Origin: Bacteroidota bacterium
Lineage (GTDB): Bacteria; Bacteroidota; Bacteroidia; Chitinophagales; Chitinophagaceae
Reading direction: 5' to 3'
DNA: 64,000 nt
Assembly (NCBI GenBank): GCA_013286305.1
Contig: JABDFW010000005.1
Coordinates: forward strand, 1 to 64,000
This document shows positions 8,491 to 17,871 of the stretch, one piece after another. The notes below the pieces were generated by a model. That model was given only the letters and a program-made list of their open reading frames with translations. It did not search any database and had not been told where the DNA came from. The stretch's first letter is position 1; each line of letters opens with the position of its first letter. Both the position numbers and the translations under genes were made by a program.

Positions 8491-10041
8491 ATGAAAGTAA
8501 TATGGAGGCAGCACGAGATATTATTGGTAACAATAATCGCGATGATGACGATAGCCGGTTATGTTGTGCATATGTATAACCTTCCAAAAATAGAGGAGGA
8601 AACATTCAAATTTGTATATGCCAGCAACAAACTTCCCTTTAACTACTATGTGAATGTTCTAATTCCCCAGGTAGCTTCTGTATTGCTTATATACGCGTGC
8701 TATTTGTTAATTAACCGCGTTGTTGTTTCTTCAGTGAAGAAAGTAATTACACACCCGCCTGCAATAGTTATTCTTAAAAGCATTGCCTTGCTTGGGGCAA
8801 CTATCATAATGTTGGCCTTTATACTTGCGGTTGGCAATAATATAGCTACATGGTATGCACATCCTTACTTTTTTAATTATCGCAACTTTGGATTCCTTGC
8901 ACTGATGGGTTACAACGACCATCCGCTCAAAAATCTATTTGACGGCTTTGGCGGAGCCAATGCCTTTATTGGCATATATGCGCTGTTTGCATGTGCGCGC
9001 GAAGGAGTAATTTATTATATACAAAAATCCGGTATAGAAAAACCATATAAGATTTTAATAGCCAATCAGGTAAGTGTATTCATGGTCGGTTACCTTGCTT
9101 TCTTTTTATTCATAGAGCTTTTTGATATTGTGCATGAAAATGCTTTTTTTACTACCTATTTTTCCTTTATCACGCCGGTGGCACTTGTCTTTTTCAGCAA
9201 TACCTACTGGTTGTTCCCTTTAAAACAGCAGCATTCATTTTTACAGCCCCGTATCCTTACCCGGTTGCTAATATCAACCCTTATCTGTACGCTGCCGTTT
9301 GCATTATATCTTGCTGATAAATATCATCCTTTTGTTTTTCTCATTTATTGGGCGGTGCAACTGTTGGTGGTAACACCTGTTACATGGATATTTTACCAGC
9401 AGCGAAAAGATAAAATACTGCAGTTGCTGGGTGCAAATAAAGCGCTGGCAAAATCAAAAACAGATCTGCAATTCCTTCGTTCACAAATAAACCCGCATTT
9501 TTTATTTAATACCCTTAATACATTGTATGGAACGGCATTAACTGAAGGAGCGGACCGCACAGCAGAAGGTATTCAAAAGCTTGGGGACATGATGCGCTTT
9601 ATGCTTCATGAAAATAACATGGACGCCATCCCGATGAGTAAAGAGATAGAATACCTGCAAAACTATATAGCGCTTCAAAAATTGCGCGCGCAATCTTCGC
9701 CCGATATTCTTATTGGAGATAATATTAACCAGCAGGTATGCCCGCATAATATAGCACCTATGTTGCTGATACCATTGGTGGAAAATGCCTTTAAACATGG
9801 TATAAGCCTGAAAGAGCGGTCATGGATAAAAATTGAACTTACCTGTGATGATAAAAATATTCTTTTCAGCGTTAGCAACACTATGCATGCACGCATAGAC
9901 AATGATCCCGAAAAGAGTGGTAGTGGTGTTGGATTAAAAAATGTCGCGGATAGGCTGGCACTGTTATATGCGGGTAGATATAAATTCAACGCCGCTGCAA
10001 ACGGAAACGAATTTACTGCCACAATGCAGTTGTTCCTTTAG
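8491..10041 (+). CDS. LytS/YpdA-type sensor histidine kinase
   Basis: Membrane sensor kinase of 516 residues. Roughly the first 310 residues contain several hydrophobic segments (for example near 10-27, 50-70, 95-115, 195-210, 270-310). The His_kinase domain has the signature LRSQINPHFLFNTLNTL with the phospho-acceptor His336, and an ATPase region with VENAFKHG and GSGVGLKNVADRL. It pairs with the LytTR response regulator at 11377, but a secreted esterase gene lies between them. The sensed signal is unknown. Confidence 0.9.
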   Translation: MKVIWRQHEILLVTIIAMMTIAGYVVHMYNLPKIEEETFKFVYASNKLPFNYYVNVLIPQVASVLLIYACYLLINRVVVSSVKKVITHPPAIVILKSIALLGATIIMLAFILAVGNNIATWYAHPYFFNYRNFGFLALMGYNDHPLKNLFDGFGGANAFIGIYALFACAREGVIYYIQKSGIEKPYKILIANQVSVFMVGYLAFFLFIELFDIVHENAFFTTYFSFITPVALVFFSNTYWLFPLKQQHSFLQPRILTRLLISTLICTLPFALYLADKYHPFVFLIYWAVQLLVVTPVTWIFYQQRKDKILQLLGANKALAKSKTDLQFLRSQINPHFLFNTLNTLYGTALTEGADRTAEGIQKLGDMMRFMLHENNMDAIPMSKEIEYLQNYIALQKLRAQSSPDILIGDNINQQVCPHNIAPMLLIPLVENAFKHGISLKERSWIKIELTCDDKNILFSVSNTMHARIDNDPEKSGSGVGLKNVADRLALLYAGRYKFNAAANGNEFTATMQLFL

Positions 10042-10111
10042 AGGCTTCTTCTCATTCATCAAATCCGGCTGCGGATTTTCCAAAAAAAATATTCATCTAA
10101 AAACAGTTTAT

Positions 10112-11341
10112 ATGAGATCATTTTTGTTTTGTGCGTACGTTATTTTAAGCTTAACAGCAAAGGCGCAAAATACCGATAAAATAATCATGGGCACTATTGA
10201 CAGTGTGTATTCAAACATTCTTCACGAAAACAGGAAAATATGGGTGCACATGCCCGATACCACTTCACCCGACGGTATTTTTTACCCGCAGCGATACCCC
10301 GTCGTTTATCTTTTGGACGGAGATGCCGCCCATGTTGCTTCGGTTGCCAGCATGCTTGACCAATTGGGCGGCGGCGGAGGAAATACCATGTTTCCGCAAA
10401 TGATATTGGTGGGCATACCAAACACTTATCGCAGCCGCGACCTTACACCATCCCATTTTACAAATACCCTCTCGCTTGATAGTATGTCTGCTGCACAAAC
10501 CGGTGGTGGTGAAAATTTTATTTCTTTCATAGAAAAGGAACTTATGCCGCATATTGATTCGTCATACCCCACGGCTCCTTACAGGGTGCTTATCGGGCAT
10601 TCATTTGGCGGATTGATGGCAATACATATACTTATAAACCACACTAATTTATTTAATGCTTACATAGCCATTGACCCAAGCATGTGGTGGGATAACCAGA
10701 AGCTATTAAAACAGGTAAATACCGTTTTGCAGCAAAAAAACTTTCAGGGCCGTTCGTTATACCTGGCTATGGCCAATACAATGGATAAGGGCATGGATAC
10801 TGTTACGGTAAAGACCGATACAAACTTCAACAGCCTGCACATCCGCTCCATTATGCAGTTGGGGCATTATCTGAATGCAAACAGGCAAAACGGTTTGGCG
10901 ATTAACTGGAAGTACTATCCTGATTATGGCCATGACGCCGTAGCTCTATATGCCGAGCATGACGGGCTGCCATCTATTTTTAAATTTTATAATTATAGCA
11001 TCCCTTTTGGCGAGTTTTTCAACCCAACCTATAAAGGCGATACTTTACTTGCGGCGCATTATAAAGCAGTTAGCAGGCAAATGGGCTATACCATATCTCC
11101 ACCGGAACAATTGGTTAGCGCTTTAGCCCATGAGCTTTGCGATCTAAAACAATTTGACAGAGCCTATTATTTTTTAAAGATGAATATTGAAAGTTACTCT
11201 AAAAGCTTTAATGCTTACGAAACTATGGGAGATTTTTATGTTGCAAAAGGCGATAAACAAGTGGCCAGAGAATTTTACTCAAAAGCACTCGCGCTTATGT
11301 ATCTCCCCCGGATAAAAGAAAAATTGGATAAACTAAAATAG
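10112..11341 (+). CDS. Secreted alpha/beta-hydrolase esterase (PF00756-like) with C-terminal TPR-like part
   Basis: Putative esterase D/IroE-type hydrolase, 409 residues from the ATG at 10112. A signal peptide (MRSFLFCAYVILSLTAKAQ) supports this start and export. The nucleophile elbow is GHSFGGL; the catalytic histidine is probably in YGHDAV. The last roughly 90 residues (LCDLKQFDRAYYFLKMN, then AYETMGDFYVAKGDKQVAREFYSKAL) look like tetratricopeptide repeats. It sits between the LytS-type kinase and the LytTR regulator, 70 and 35 nt away, so all three are probably one transcript. The substrate is unknown; ester polysaccharide and siderophore are both possible in this family. Confidence 0.85.
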   Translation: MRSFLFCAYVILSLTAKAQNTDKIIMGTIDSVYSNILHENRKIWVHMPDTTSPDGIFYPQRYPVVYLLDGDAAHVASVASMLDQLGGGGGNTMFPQMILVGIPNTYRSRDLTPSHFTNTLSLDSMSAAQTGGGENFISFIEKELMPHIDSSYPTAPYRVLIGHSFGGLMAIHILINHTNLFNAYIAIDPSMWWDNQKLLKQVNTVLQQKNFQGRSLYLAMANTMDKGMDTVTVKTDTNFNSLHIRSIMQLGHYLNANRQNGLAINWKYYPDYGHDAVALYAEHDGLPSIFKFYNYSIPFGEFFNPTYKGDTLLAAHYKAVSRQMGYTISPPEQLVSALAHELCDLKQFDRAYYFLKMNIESYSKSFNAYETMGDFYVAKGDKQVAREFYSKALALMYLPRIKEKLDKLK

Positions 11342-11376
11342 TTTGTAATAACTTTTGTACCCATATTGCAATACAA

Positions 11377-12069
11377 ATGCTCAAAGCCGTAGCTATAGAC
11401 GATGAACCTGTTGCATTAGATGTAATTAAAAACCTTGCAGCAAAAATAAGTTTTGTTGATATAGCTGCATGCTTTACCAATGCTTTTGATGCGATAGGCT
11501 ATTTGCAAAAAGAAAAGGTTGACCTGCTTTTTCTGGATATAAAGATGCCTGATATTTCGGGTATAGATTTTTTAAAGGCTATACCTAATCCACCCATGGT
11601 AATATTCACTACTGCTTACAGCGAACATGCCGTGCAGAGCTTTGAGTTGGATGCCATTGACTATTTATTAAAACCATTTTCTTTATCCCGGTTTTTAAAA
11701 GCATGTAATAAAGCCAATGAACAGTTTGAGCTTAGAAAAAATTCCAATATTGCTTTGCCTGCTGAAAAATCAATTTTTATTAAAAGCGGCTACGAACAGG
11801 TTCGGATAGAATTGGATGATATTTTATACCTGGAAAGCAGTGGTAATTATATGCAGTTTGTATTGAAGAACCAAAAAATTGCTTCGCGCCTTACTATGAG
11901 CGAAGCAGAGGCATTGCTGCCTGCCACCGATTTTGTACGGATACACCGCTCTTACATCGCAGCTAAAAAACATATCACCAAAATTGACAGAAAATCGGTT
12001 TGGATAAAACAGGCTGAACTCCCCTTAGGCGCCGCTTATGCAAATGAAATTGAGAAATTCATAAGGTAA
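11377..12069 (+). CDS. LytTR-family response regulator
   Basis: Two-component regulator of 230 residues. The receiver domain (1-120) has acidic IDDEP at the N-terminus, phosphorylation site Asp54 in LFLDIKMPDISG, and the T/K pair in FTTAYS and LLKPFS. The C-terminal LytTR DNA-binding domain (about 128-229) includes IFIKSGYEQVRIELDDILYLE and FVRIHRSYIAAKKHI. Its partner is the LytS-type kinase at 8491. Confidence 0.92.
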   Translation: MLKAVAIDDEPVALDVIKNLAAKISFVDIAACFTNAFDAIGYLQKEKVDLLFLDIKMPDISGIDFLKAIPNPPMVIFTTAYSEHAVQSFELDAIDYLLKPFSLSRFLKACNKANEQFELRKNSNIALPAEKSIFIKSGYEQVRIELDDILYLESSGNYMQFVLKNQKIASRLTMSEAEALLPATDFVRIHRSYIAAKKHITKIDRKSVWIKQAELPLGAAYANEIEKFIR

Positions 12070-12198
12070 GAAGATCAGGTAGGCAAAGTTTTCAGGGGAT
12101 TTATAGGGGCCTGAAGGACAATATGCACATTATCTGCGAAAAAAGCTTTTTTACTTCTCGTTACAGTCACGATATTCGCATTTGGAAAGTTGCTTATT

Positions 12199-13404
12199 AT
12201 GGAATTGTCGTTCGATAACACGGAAATAGCGTTTGCTTACAAATCAGATAAAGAACTTAAAAGCGCCCGCTGGTTGCTTAATACCATGCACTATTCATGG
12301 TTTGTGGCGCTTGGTACGCGGTTAACCCCTTTTTTAATGAAGACAGGGCTGCCGGTGCATGGTATTATACGCAAAACAATTTTTAAGCAGTTTGTGGGCG
12401 GCGAAACGCTGGAAGAAACGGCAGGAATTGGCAAAATATTAAGCGAATTTAATGTGCAGGTTATACTTGACTATGGAGTGGAAGGCAAAGAAGGCGAGGC
12501 AAATTTTGACCATGCCACGGAAGAATTTATAAAAGTTATAAACTACGCGGCTACTCAAAAAAATATCCCATTTATAAGCATTAAAGTAACCGGGTTTGCC
12601 AGGTTTGGGCTGCTTAACACCTTAAATGATGCCCCGCGCCTGCGGAGCGGCATACATGACCATGAAGAAGAAGTGGATGAATGGGACAGGGTACGGGAAA
12701 GAATGTACCGAATTTGCGAAGCGGCCGCAGAAAAAGGCATTGGTGTATTGATTGATGCCGAAGAAAGCTGGATACACGATCCTGTTGACAGGCTTGCCAT
12801 TGAAATGATGGAGGTATTCAATAAAGAAAAACCGATTGTTTATAATACCATTCAGTTGTACCGGGAAGACAGGCTGAAATTTCTTAAAATGTCGCACCAA
12901 ATAGCACGCCAGCAAGACTTTATACTTGCTGTTAAGCTTGTTCGCGGAGCTTATATGGAGAAAGAAAGAGACCGTGCCCTGCTAATGAATTACCCTTCGC
13001 CCATACAACAGAATAAATCATTTACCGACGGGGATTATAACGCGGCGGTGAGCTATTGCGTTGATAACATTGAGGACATTGCATTTATAGTAGCGTCTCA
13101 TAACGAATACAGCAACCGGTATGCCGCCGAATTGTTAGATAATAAAGGCATTAAACATAACCACCCCCACGTACATTTTTCGCAGTTATATGGAATGAGC
13201 GATAATATAACCTTTAACCTTGCTAAAGCGGGATATTCAGTAAGTAAATATTTGCCTTTCGGCCCAATAAGGGAAGTAATACCCTACCTTATGCGGCGCG
13301 CCCAGGAAAACAGCAGCATGAGCGGCCAAACAGGCAGAGAATTAACACTTATTAATAAAGAGCTTGAGCGCAGAAAAGCTGTAAATAAAAAAAAGCCGGA
13401 GTAG
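12199..13404 (+). CDS. Proline dehydrogenase (monofunctional)
   Basis: FAD-dependent oxidation of L-proline to pyrroline-5-carboxylate, the first step of proline catabolism, as a stand-alone ProDH of 401 residues. The ATG at 12199 matches the usual Bacteroidota start (MELSFDNTEIAFAYKSDKEL); an in-frame TTG lies 9 nt upstream. ProDH-domain marks are SIKVTGFARFGLL, GVLIDAEESW, VKLVRGAYMEKER, FIVASHNEYS, and the C-terminal YLPFGPIREVIPYLMRRAQEN that binds substrate. No P5C dehydrogenase gene is nearby. Confidence 0.93.
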   Translation: MELSFDNTEIAFAYKSDKELKSARWLLNTMHYSWFVALGTRLTPFLMKTGLPVHGIIRKTIFKQFVGGETLEETAGIGKILSEFNVQVILDYGVEGKEGEANFDHATEEFIKVINYAATQKNIPFISIKVTGFARFGLLNTLNDAPRLRSGIHDHEEEVDEWDRVRERMYRICEAAAEKGIGVLIDAEESWIHDPVDRLAIEMMEVFNKEKPIVYNTIQLYREDRLKFLKMSHQIARQQDFILAVKLVRGAYMEKERDRALLMNYPSPIQQNKSFTDGDYNAAVSYCVDNIEDIAFIVASHNEYSNRYAAELLDNKGIKHNHPHVHFSQLYGMSDNITFNLAKAGYSVSKYLPFGPIREVIPYLMRRAQENSSMSGQTGRELTLINKELERRKAVNKKKPE

Positions 13405-13410
13405 GCTTTT
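13391..13410 (+). terminator. Short terminator overlapping the proline dehydrogenase stop
   Basis: AAAAGCC and GGCTTTT form a 7-base stem around the loop GGAGTA; the TAG stop lies within loop and stem. Confidence 0.4.
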
Positions 13411-13458
13411 GGATATTACCTGAAAGTCGTTAACTATACTTCGCGCCGTGTAAAAAAT

Positions 13459-13572
13459 GCATACACAAACACTCAATAATCAACATTCAATAAGCAATAC
13501 TCAAGGTAAATACACGCAGGTGTTTTCGCCTTGAGTATTGAGTGTTGAAAATTGAATATTGCTTATTTATTT
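13459..13572. repeat. Inverted word-repeat element
   Basis: Words of the type 'acactcaata', 'cattcaata' and 'caatactcaagg' on the left are mirrored by 'ccttgagtattgagtgttg' and 'gaatattgctta' on the right, around a centre of about 25 nt. The whole can fold into a long imperfect hairpin. It is one of several loci in the window with short repeated words, each locus using a different word. Confidence 0.65.
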
Positions 13573-13679
13573 GTGTACAAATTCTAGCAGCATTGACTAT
13601 AATAACATAAATTCACATCTTCTCCCCACACCCTGCGCCTTTCAGCTTACACCTTACACCTTTTTTGTACCTTGCACCC

Positions 13680-14474
13680 ATGCAACAATACCAGCAGTTA
13701 CTTCAGCATATATTTGATAACGGGGTTTCTAAAACAGACCGTACAGGCACAGGTACCACCAGTTGCTTTGGCTACCAAATGCGGTTTGATCTGCAAAAAG
13801 GGTTTCCCATAGTAACTACCAAAAGGCTTCATTTAAAGAGCATTGTATATGAACTGCTTTGGTTTCTTCGCGGCGAAACCAATATTAAATACCTTAAAGA
13901 ACATGGCGTTAGTATTTGGGATGAATGGGCGGATGAAGAAGGAGAGCTTGGCCCGGTTTATGGCAAGCAATGGCGTAGCTGGCAAGGTGCAAATGGCAAA
14001 ACGATAGACCAAATAAGCGATGCCATTAAACAAATAAAAAATAACCCCGACAGCCGCCGTATAATAGTAAGCGCATGGAATGTAGCTGAATTGCCAGAAA
14101 TGGCTTTAATGCCCTGCCATGCGCTGTTCCAGTTTTATGTGGCAGAAGGAAAGTTAAGCTGCCAGTTGTACCAGCGCAGTGCTGATGTGTTTCTGGGTGT
14201 ACCGTTTAACATTGCTTCCTATGCATTACTTACTATGATGGTAGCGCAGGTTTGCGGCCTGCAACCGGGTGAGTTTATACATACTTTCGGAGATGTGCAC
14301 CTGTATAATAACCACATTGAGCAAGCCAAATTGCAGTTATCCCGTACCCCGTTTGCTTTACCAACCATGCGTATAAACCCGGAAGTAAAAGATATATTTA
14401 ATTTTAATTTTGAAGATTTTACTTTGGAAAACTACCAATACCACCCGGCAATAAAAGCGCCTATAGCAGTGTGA
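13680..14474 (+). CDS. thyA: Thymidylate synthase
   Basis: Folate-dependent methylation of dUMP to dTMP. The protein has 264 residues from the ATG at 13680, the same length as E. coli ThyA. The nucleophile Cys146 lies in [12 protein letters not shown]; other signatures are [28 protein letters not shown], and [12 protein letters not shown]. It is followed by folA, which regenerates the tetrahydrofolate oxidised by this enzyme; the 170 nt between them are filled by word repeats. Confidence 0.97.
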   Translation: MQQYQQLLQHIFDNGVSKTDRTGTGTTSCFGYQMRFDLQKGFPIVTTKRLHLKSIVYELLWFLRGETNIKYLKEHGVSIWDEWADEEGELGPVYGKQWRSWQGANGKTIDQISDAIKQIKNNPDSRRIIVSAWNVAELPEMALMPCHALFQFYVAEGKLSCQLYQRSADVFLGVPFNIASYALLTMMVAQVCGLQPGEFIHTFGDVHLYNNHIEQAKLQLSRTPFALPTMRINPEVKDIFNFNFEDFTLENYQYHPAIKAPIAV

Positions 14475-14643
14475 GGAAGAGTTGACAGATGAAAGATGGC
14501 AAAGAAAGTCATTAAGTCATTGGTCATTAAGTCAGCAAGGAAGAAGTTGACAGATGACAGGAAGAACAGGCATTAAGTCATTTGTCAACTATACTCTATT
14601 TTTGTCTGCCATCTGTCATCTAACAACTGTCAACTGTATTTAG
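14475..14643. repeat. Word repeats between thyA and folA
   Basis: Two kinds of word are interleaved. 'agttgacagatga' occurs at the left and again further on, with its reverse complement near the right end ('catctgtcat', 'caactgtcaact'). 'gtcattaagtca' recurs in tandem-like fashion in between. The arrangement is again direct words followed by inverted words. No coding sequence is seen. Confidence 0.65.
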
Positions 14644-14644
14644 T

Positions 14645-15142
14645 ATGATCATATCACTTGTAGTAGCTGCCTCAACAAATAACGCAATTGGCAAGGATAA
14701 TAAGCTGCTTTGGCATTTGCCTAACGACCTGAGGTTTTTTAAAAATATCACCTGGGCAATGCCGGTGGCCATGGGCAGAAAATCATTTGAATCTATAGAC
14801 AGCAAGCCTCTTAACGGCCGGTTAAATATTATTATTACCCGTAATAAAGATTTTAAAGCTGCCGGCGCCATAGTGGTGCACAATTTAAAAGATGCCATTT
14901 TTGTTGCCCAGGAAAATGATTATAAAGAACTAATAATACTTGGCGGCGGTGAAATATACAAAGAGGCAATGCCAAAAGCAGACAGGATATACATTACGCG
15001 TGTTCATACAGTGTTTACAGACGCGGATACTTTTTTCCCGGAAATTGATACGCATAAATGGGTGCGTACATCAAACCAGGATTTTCCGGCGGATGATAAA
15101 CATGCATATCCCTATAGTTTTGAGGTGTGGCAGAAAAGATAG
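14645..15142 (+). CDS. folA: Dihydrofolate reductase
   Basis: NADPH-dependent reduction of dihydrofolate, 165 residues. Typical features are the N-terminal strand IISLVVAASTNNAIGKDNKLLWHLPNDL (Met20-loop region and acidic Asp in PNDL), GRKSFESI, IITRN, and the glycine pair in ILGGGEIY. It lies directly downstream of thyA, a common functional pairing. Confidence 0.96.
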   Translation: MIISLVVAASTNNAIGKDNKLLWHLPNDLRFFKNITWAMPVAMGRKSFESIDSKPLNGRLNIIITRNKDFKAAGAIVVHNLKDAIFVAQENDYKELIILGGGEIYKEAMPKADRIYITRVHTVFTDADTFFPEIDTHKWVRTSNQDFPADDKHAYPYSFEVWQKR

Positions 15143-15310
15143 TCATTAAGTCAGTAGTCAATAAGTCGGGAAGTCCGAAAGTCAGGAAGTCAATGGTCAA
15201 TAAGTCAATAAGTTGGAAAGTCGGGAAAGTCGAAGTTAACATGTGGAAGTTTTTACATTTCACTTTTTATGTATTCTCAACTATTAATTTTTAATTATTA
15301 ATTCTTAACT
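15143..15310. repeat. Word repeats after folA
   Basis: The words 'agtca' and 'aagtc' recur about every 7-9 nt (cattaagtca, gtcaataagtc, ggaagtc, gaaagtc), followed by an AT-rich run with 'ttaattatt' words. I see no gene. It resembles cyanobacterial short tandemly repeated repetitive sequences in style. Confidence 0.6.
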
Positions 15311-15317
15311 CCCTCGA

Positions 15318-16115
15318 GTGTATTCAAAGTTTCAGCTAATAAAAAAATACATTGGTTATTATCTAAAAGCTTCAAACGGCAAGGGGCATGGCGTGCATTC
15401 GCCGTTTGTATTTGATCTTATTACAAAAGTGCTGAATGATGACAGGCAATACTATTGTTATGCCAATATCGAAAAACTCCGTCGTCAACTAAAAAAGGAT
15501 CATACTTTGCTCACAATAGAAGATTTTGGCGCGGGTTCAAGGGTTGCTTCTCATCATCAAAGAAAGGTATCTTCTATAGCACAGTCTTCGTTAAAACCTG
15601 CTAAGTTTGGGCAACTTTTTTTTCGGATGGTAAACTATTACCAGCCCAGAAATATAGTTGAATTAGGTACATCGCTGGGGATAACTACTGCTTACATGGC
15701 CAGCGCCAGGCCAGGTGCTACTGTTGTGACCATGGAAGGAGCGAAGCAGGTTGCTTCAATCGCCAAAAACAATTTTGGTGTTTTAGGATTAACTAATATC
15801 CAGGTAGTGGAAGGAAATTTTGATGATACCTTACCACAGGTTTTGCAGAATATTCCCTTTGTTGATCTTGCCTTTGTGGATGGCAACCACCGCAAACAAC
15901 CAACGCTGCAATATTTTAAACAATTATCAGATAAGGCGAACGAAAATTCCATTTTTATTTTTGATGATATACACTGGAGTGAAGAAATGGAAGAGGCCTG
16001 GGCAGCAATTAAAGCTGATGAGCGTATAACACTTACGATAGACCTTTTTTTTATAGGCCTTGTATTTTTCAGGCCGGAACAAAAAATAAAGCAACATTTT
16101 ACCGTAAGGTTTTAA
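15318..16115 (+). CDS. Class I SAM-dependent methyltransferase (O-methyltransferase-like)
   Basis: Protein of 265 residues with a Rossmann-type methyltransferase core: the SAM loop VELGTSLGITTAYMA, acidic residue in VVTMEG, and a DLAFVDGNHRKQPTL motif like that of caffeoyl-CoA-type O-methyltransferases. The chosen start is GTG at 15318, giving MYSKFQLIKKYIGYYL, because no ATG precedes the conserved N-terminal GKGHGVHSPFVFDLI. The substrate is unknown. It stands alone between folA and the transhydrogenase genes. Confidence 0.8.
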   Translation: MYSKFQLIKKYIGYYLKASNGKGHGVHSPFVFDLITKVLNDDRQYYCYANIEKLRRQLKKDHTLLTIEDFGAGSRVASHHQRKVSSIAQSSLKPAKFGQLFFRMVNYYQPRNIVELGTSLGITTAYMASARPGATVVTMEGAKQVASIAKNNFGVLGLTNIQVVEGNFDDTLPQVLQNIPFVDLAFVDGNHRKQPTLQYFKQLSDKANENSIFIFDDIHWSEEMEEAWAAIKADERITLTIDLFFIGLVFFRPEQKIKQHFTVRF

Positions 16116-16184
16116 AAGGCTGCACTAATTTTTTTAAAAATTGCAATAAACAAGATAACTTGAGCGAATACATAATTAAAGCGC

Positions 16185-17330
16185 ATGATCACCGGCATTT
16201 TGCTTGAGCCTGCACCGGAACGAAGAGTATCAATGCTTCCGGAACAGGCCGAATTACTTATTAAAAAAAATATTACCGTTTTATTTGAAACCCAGGCGGG
16301 TAAACAAGCAGGCGCACCAGACCTTGCATATGTGCAAAAAGGGGCGACTGTTGCAGAACGAAAAGAAGTGCTTCAAAGATCAGACCTTATTTTATCTATC
16401 CACACACTTACAGAACAGGATATTGCTATTATAAAACCCAATGCTGTAATAATGGGTGTCTATCAGCCCCTATATAAGTACATGCTTATAAAGCAATGGG
16501 CAAATAAGCGTATAACCACCTTTAGCCTTGATATGATACCCCGCTCCACCCGCGCACAAACCATGGATGTGTTGAGCAGCCAGGCAAATATCGCAGGGTA
16601 TAAAGCTGTTTTGCAGGCAGCGTTTCTTTATCCAAAATATTTCCCTATGCTGATGACCGCAGCGGGCAGCGTGGCGCCGGCTAAGGTGTTGATACTCGGG
16701 GCAGGCGTAGCAGGTTTGCAGGCAGTTGCCACATCGCGAAGGCTGGGTGCTGTAGTAGAAGTGTTTGATACCCGTCCGTCAGTTAAAGAAGAGGTGATGA
16801 GCCTTGGGGCAAAATTTGTGGAGGTGGAGGGGGCTGCAGATGCGTCAAAAGCCGGCGGTTATGCGGTAGATCAGTCAGAAGAATACAAACAAAAACAGAA
16901 GCAAAGAATTGCTGATGCAGCAGCAAAAGCGGATGTAATTATTACGACGGCGCAAATACCCGGTATGCCTGCCCCGATATTAATTACTGAACCAATGCTG
17001 CGCAATATGAAAAACGGGTCTGTCATCATTGACCTTGCTGCTGCTACGGGTGGCAATACAGCAAAAACCGTAAATGCCCAAACAGTTAATTATAATGGGG
17101 TAACAATTGTGGGTGACAGCAACCTTGCATCTTCTGTTCCGTCTGATGCAAGCAAAATGTACGGGAAGAATGTGTTTAATTTTTTACAGCTTATCATTAC
17201 AAAAACGGGCGAGCTTAACCTGAATTTTGAGGACGATATTGTAAAAGGCACCTGTATAACACACAATGGAGAGGTAGTGAATAGCCATGTAAAAGGATTG
17301 ATAGCAGGCAGTATGCTGATAGGGCATTAG
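16185..17330 (+). CDS. pntAA: NAD(P) transhydrogenase subunit alpha, part 1
   Basis: NAD(H)-binding domain I of proton-translocating transhydrogenase, which couples hydride transfer between NADH and NADP+ to proton movement across the membrane. It has 381 residues, showing the alanine-dehydrogenase-like fold: RVSMLPEQ, the nucleotide loop LGAGVAGLQAVATSRRLGA, and VIIDLAAATGGN. This is the split form, with the alpha subunit in two polypeptides; the membrane part follows at 17540. A dispersed repeat sits just after its stop. Confidence 0.94.
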   Translation: MITGILLEPAPERRVSMLPEQAELLIKKNITVLFETQAGKQAGAPDLAYVQKGATVAERKEVLQRSDLILSIHTLTEQDIAIIKPNAVIMGVYQPLYKYMLIKQWANKRITTFSLDMIPRSTRAQTMDVLSSQANIAGYKAVLQAAFLYPKYFPMLMTAAGSVAPAKVLILGAGVAGLQAVATSRRLGAVVEVFDTRPSVKEEVMSLGAKFVEVEGAADASKAGGYAVDQSEEYKQKQKQRIADAAAKADVIITTAQIPGMPAPILITEPMLRNMKNGSVIIDLAAATGGNTAKTVNAQTVNYNGVTIVGDSNLASSVPSDASKMYGKNVFNFLQLIITKTGELNLNFEDDIVKGTCITHNGEVVNSHVKGLIAGSMLIGH

Positions 17331-17335
17331 AAATT

Positions 17336-17381
17336 TCTGAACCAAGATTTGGGCGGATTTTAAGGATTGTGAGGATTGGAG
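17336..17381 (+). repeat. Copy of the 'gaaccacgatttggg' dispersed repeat
   Basis: The sequence reads tctgaaccaagatttgggc, then gattttaaggattgtgagg. It is the same element that brackets the GxxExxY gene at 57.6-58.1 kb. Confidence 0.7.
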
Positions 17382-17464
17382 ATAAAAAAGTATAAAGTAA
17401 TAAGAACAAAAACATCTTCGGGGTAATGAAACTTTAAATTTAATAAAGCTTTGTCTTGGGGCAT

Positions 17465-17509
17465 CCCCGTCAGACCGGTCATCCGGGCGGGTCTCTCCGT
17501 GAGGAGGGA
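17465..17509 (+). repeat. GC-rich dispersed repeat, copy 1
   Basis: Starts ccccgtcagaccggtc and continues atccgggcgggtctctcc. The reverse complement of 39791-39839 is nearly the same, so this is an interspersed element present in both orientations. It lies between the two transhydrogenase alpha genes. Confidence 0.75.
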
Positions 17510-17539
17510 GAATGGGAGGGAGGCGAAAAATAATTTTAT

Positions 17540-17845
17540 ATGCTAAACTGGATATCAGCACACGAGCAGTACATCTACATTGTAATATTAATGGTGTTTC
17601 TTGGGATAGAAGTGATTGGCCGGGTGCCAAGCGTTTTACATACGCCTTTAATGAGTGGGGCTAATGCCATACACGGAGTGGTTATCATAGGTGCGATAAT
17701 AGTAATGGGCAAAGCAGAAAGTGATAATTATGTGGCTTTGATACTCGGATTTTTAGCGGTTATCCTTGGCACCCTTAACGTAGTGGGCGGCTTTGTGGTT
17801 ACAGACCGAATGCTTGGAATGTTTAAGAAAAAAAAGGATAAGTAA
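17540..17845 (+). CDS. pntAB: NAD(P) transhydrogenase subunit alpha, part 2
   Basis: Small membrane piece of the transhydrogenase alpha subunit, 101 residues with three hydrophobic segments (about 12-30, 45-60, 67-90). The conserved stretch VPSVLHTPLMSGANAIHGVV is diagnostic. Together with pntAA and pntB it forms the complete three-gene enzyme. Confidence 0.94.
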   Translation: MLNWISAHEQYIYIVILMVFLGIEVIGRVPSVLHTPLMSGANAIHGVVIIGAIIVMGKAESDNYVALILGFLAVILGTLNVVGGFVVTDRMLGMFKKKKDK

Positions 17846-17871
17846 TTAATACAAATAAATAGATCATCTGC

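Noticed and set aside
8355..8579. Plus-strand frame of 74 codons before the histidine kinase
   Set aside because: It overlaps the kinase start, shows no family features, and its first part reads through a possible terminator hairpin.
13459..13572. Possible CRISPR array
   Set aside because: The words are too short and irregular, there are no unique spacers of constant length, and no cas gene is present. The same holds for the other word arrays.
13661..13679. Leaderless promoter for thyA (TACCTTGC before the ATG)
   Set aside because: It lacks one base of the TAnnTTTG box and has no convincing -33 element, so it was not listed as a feature.
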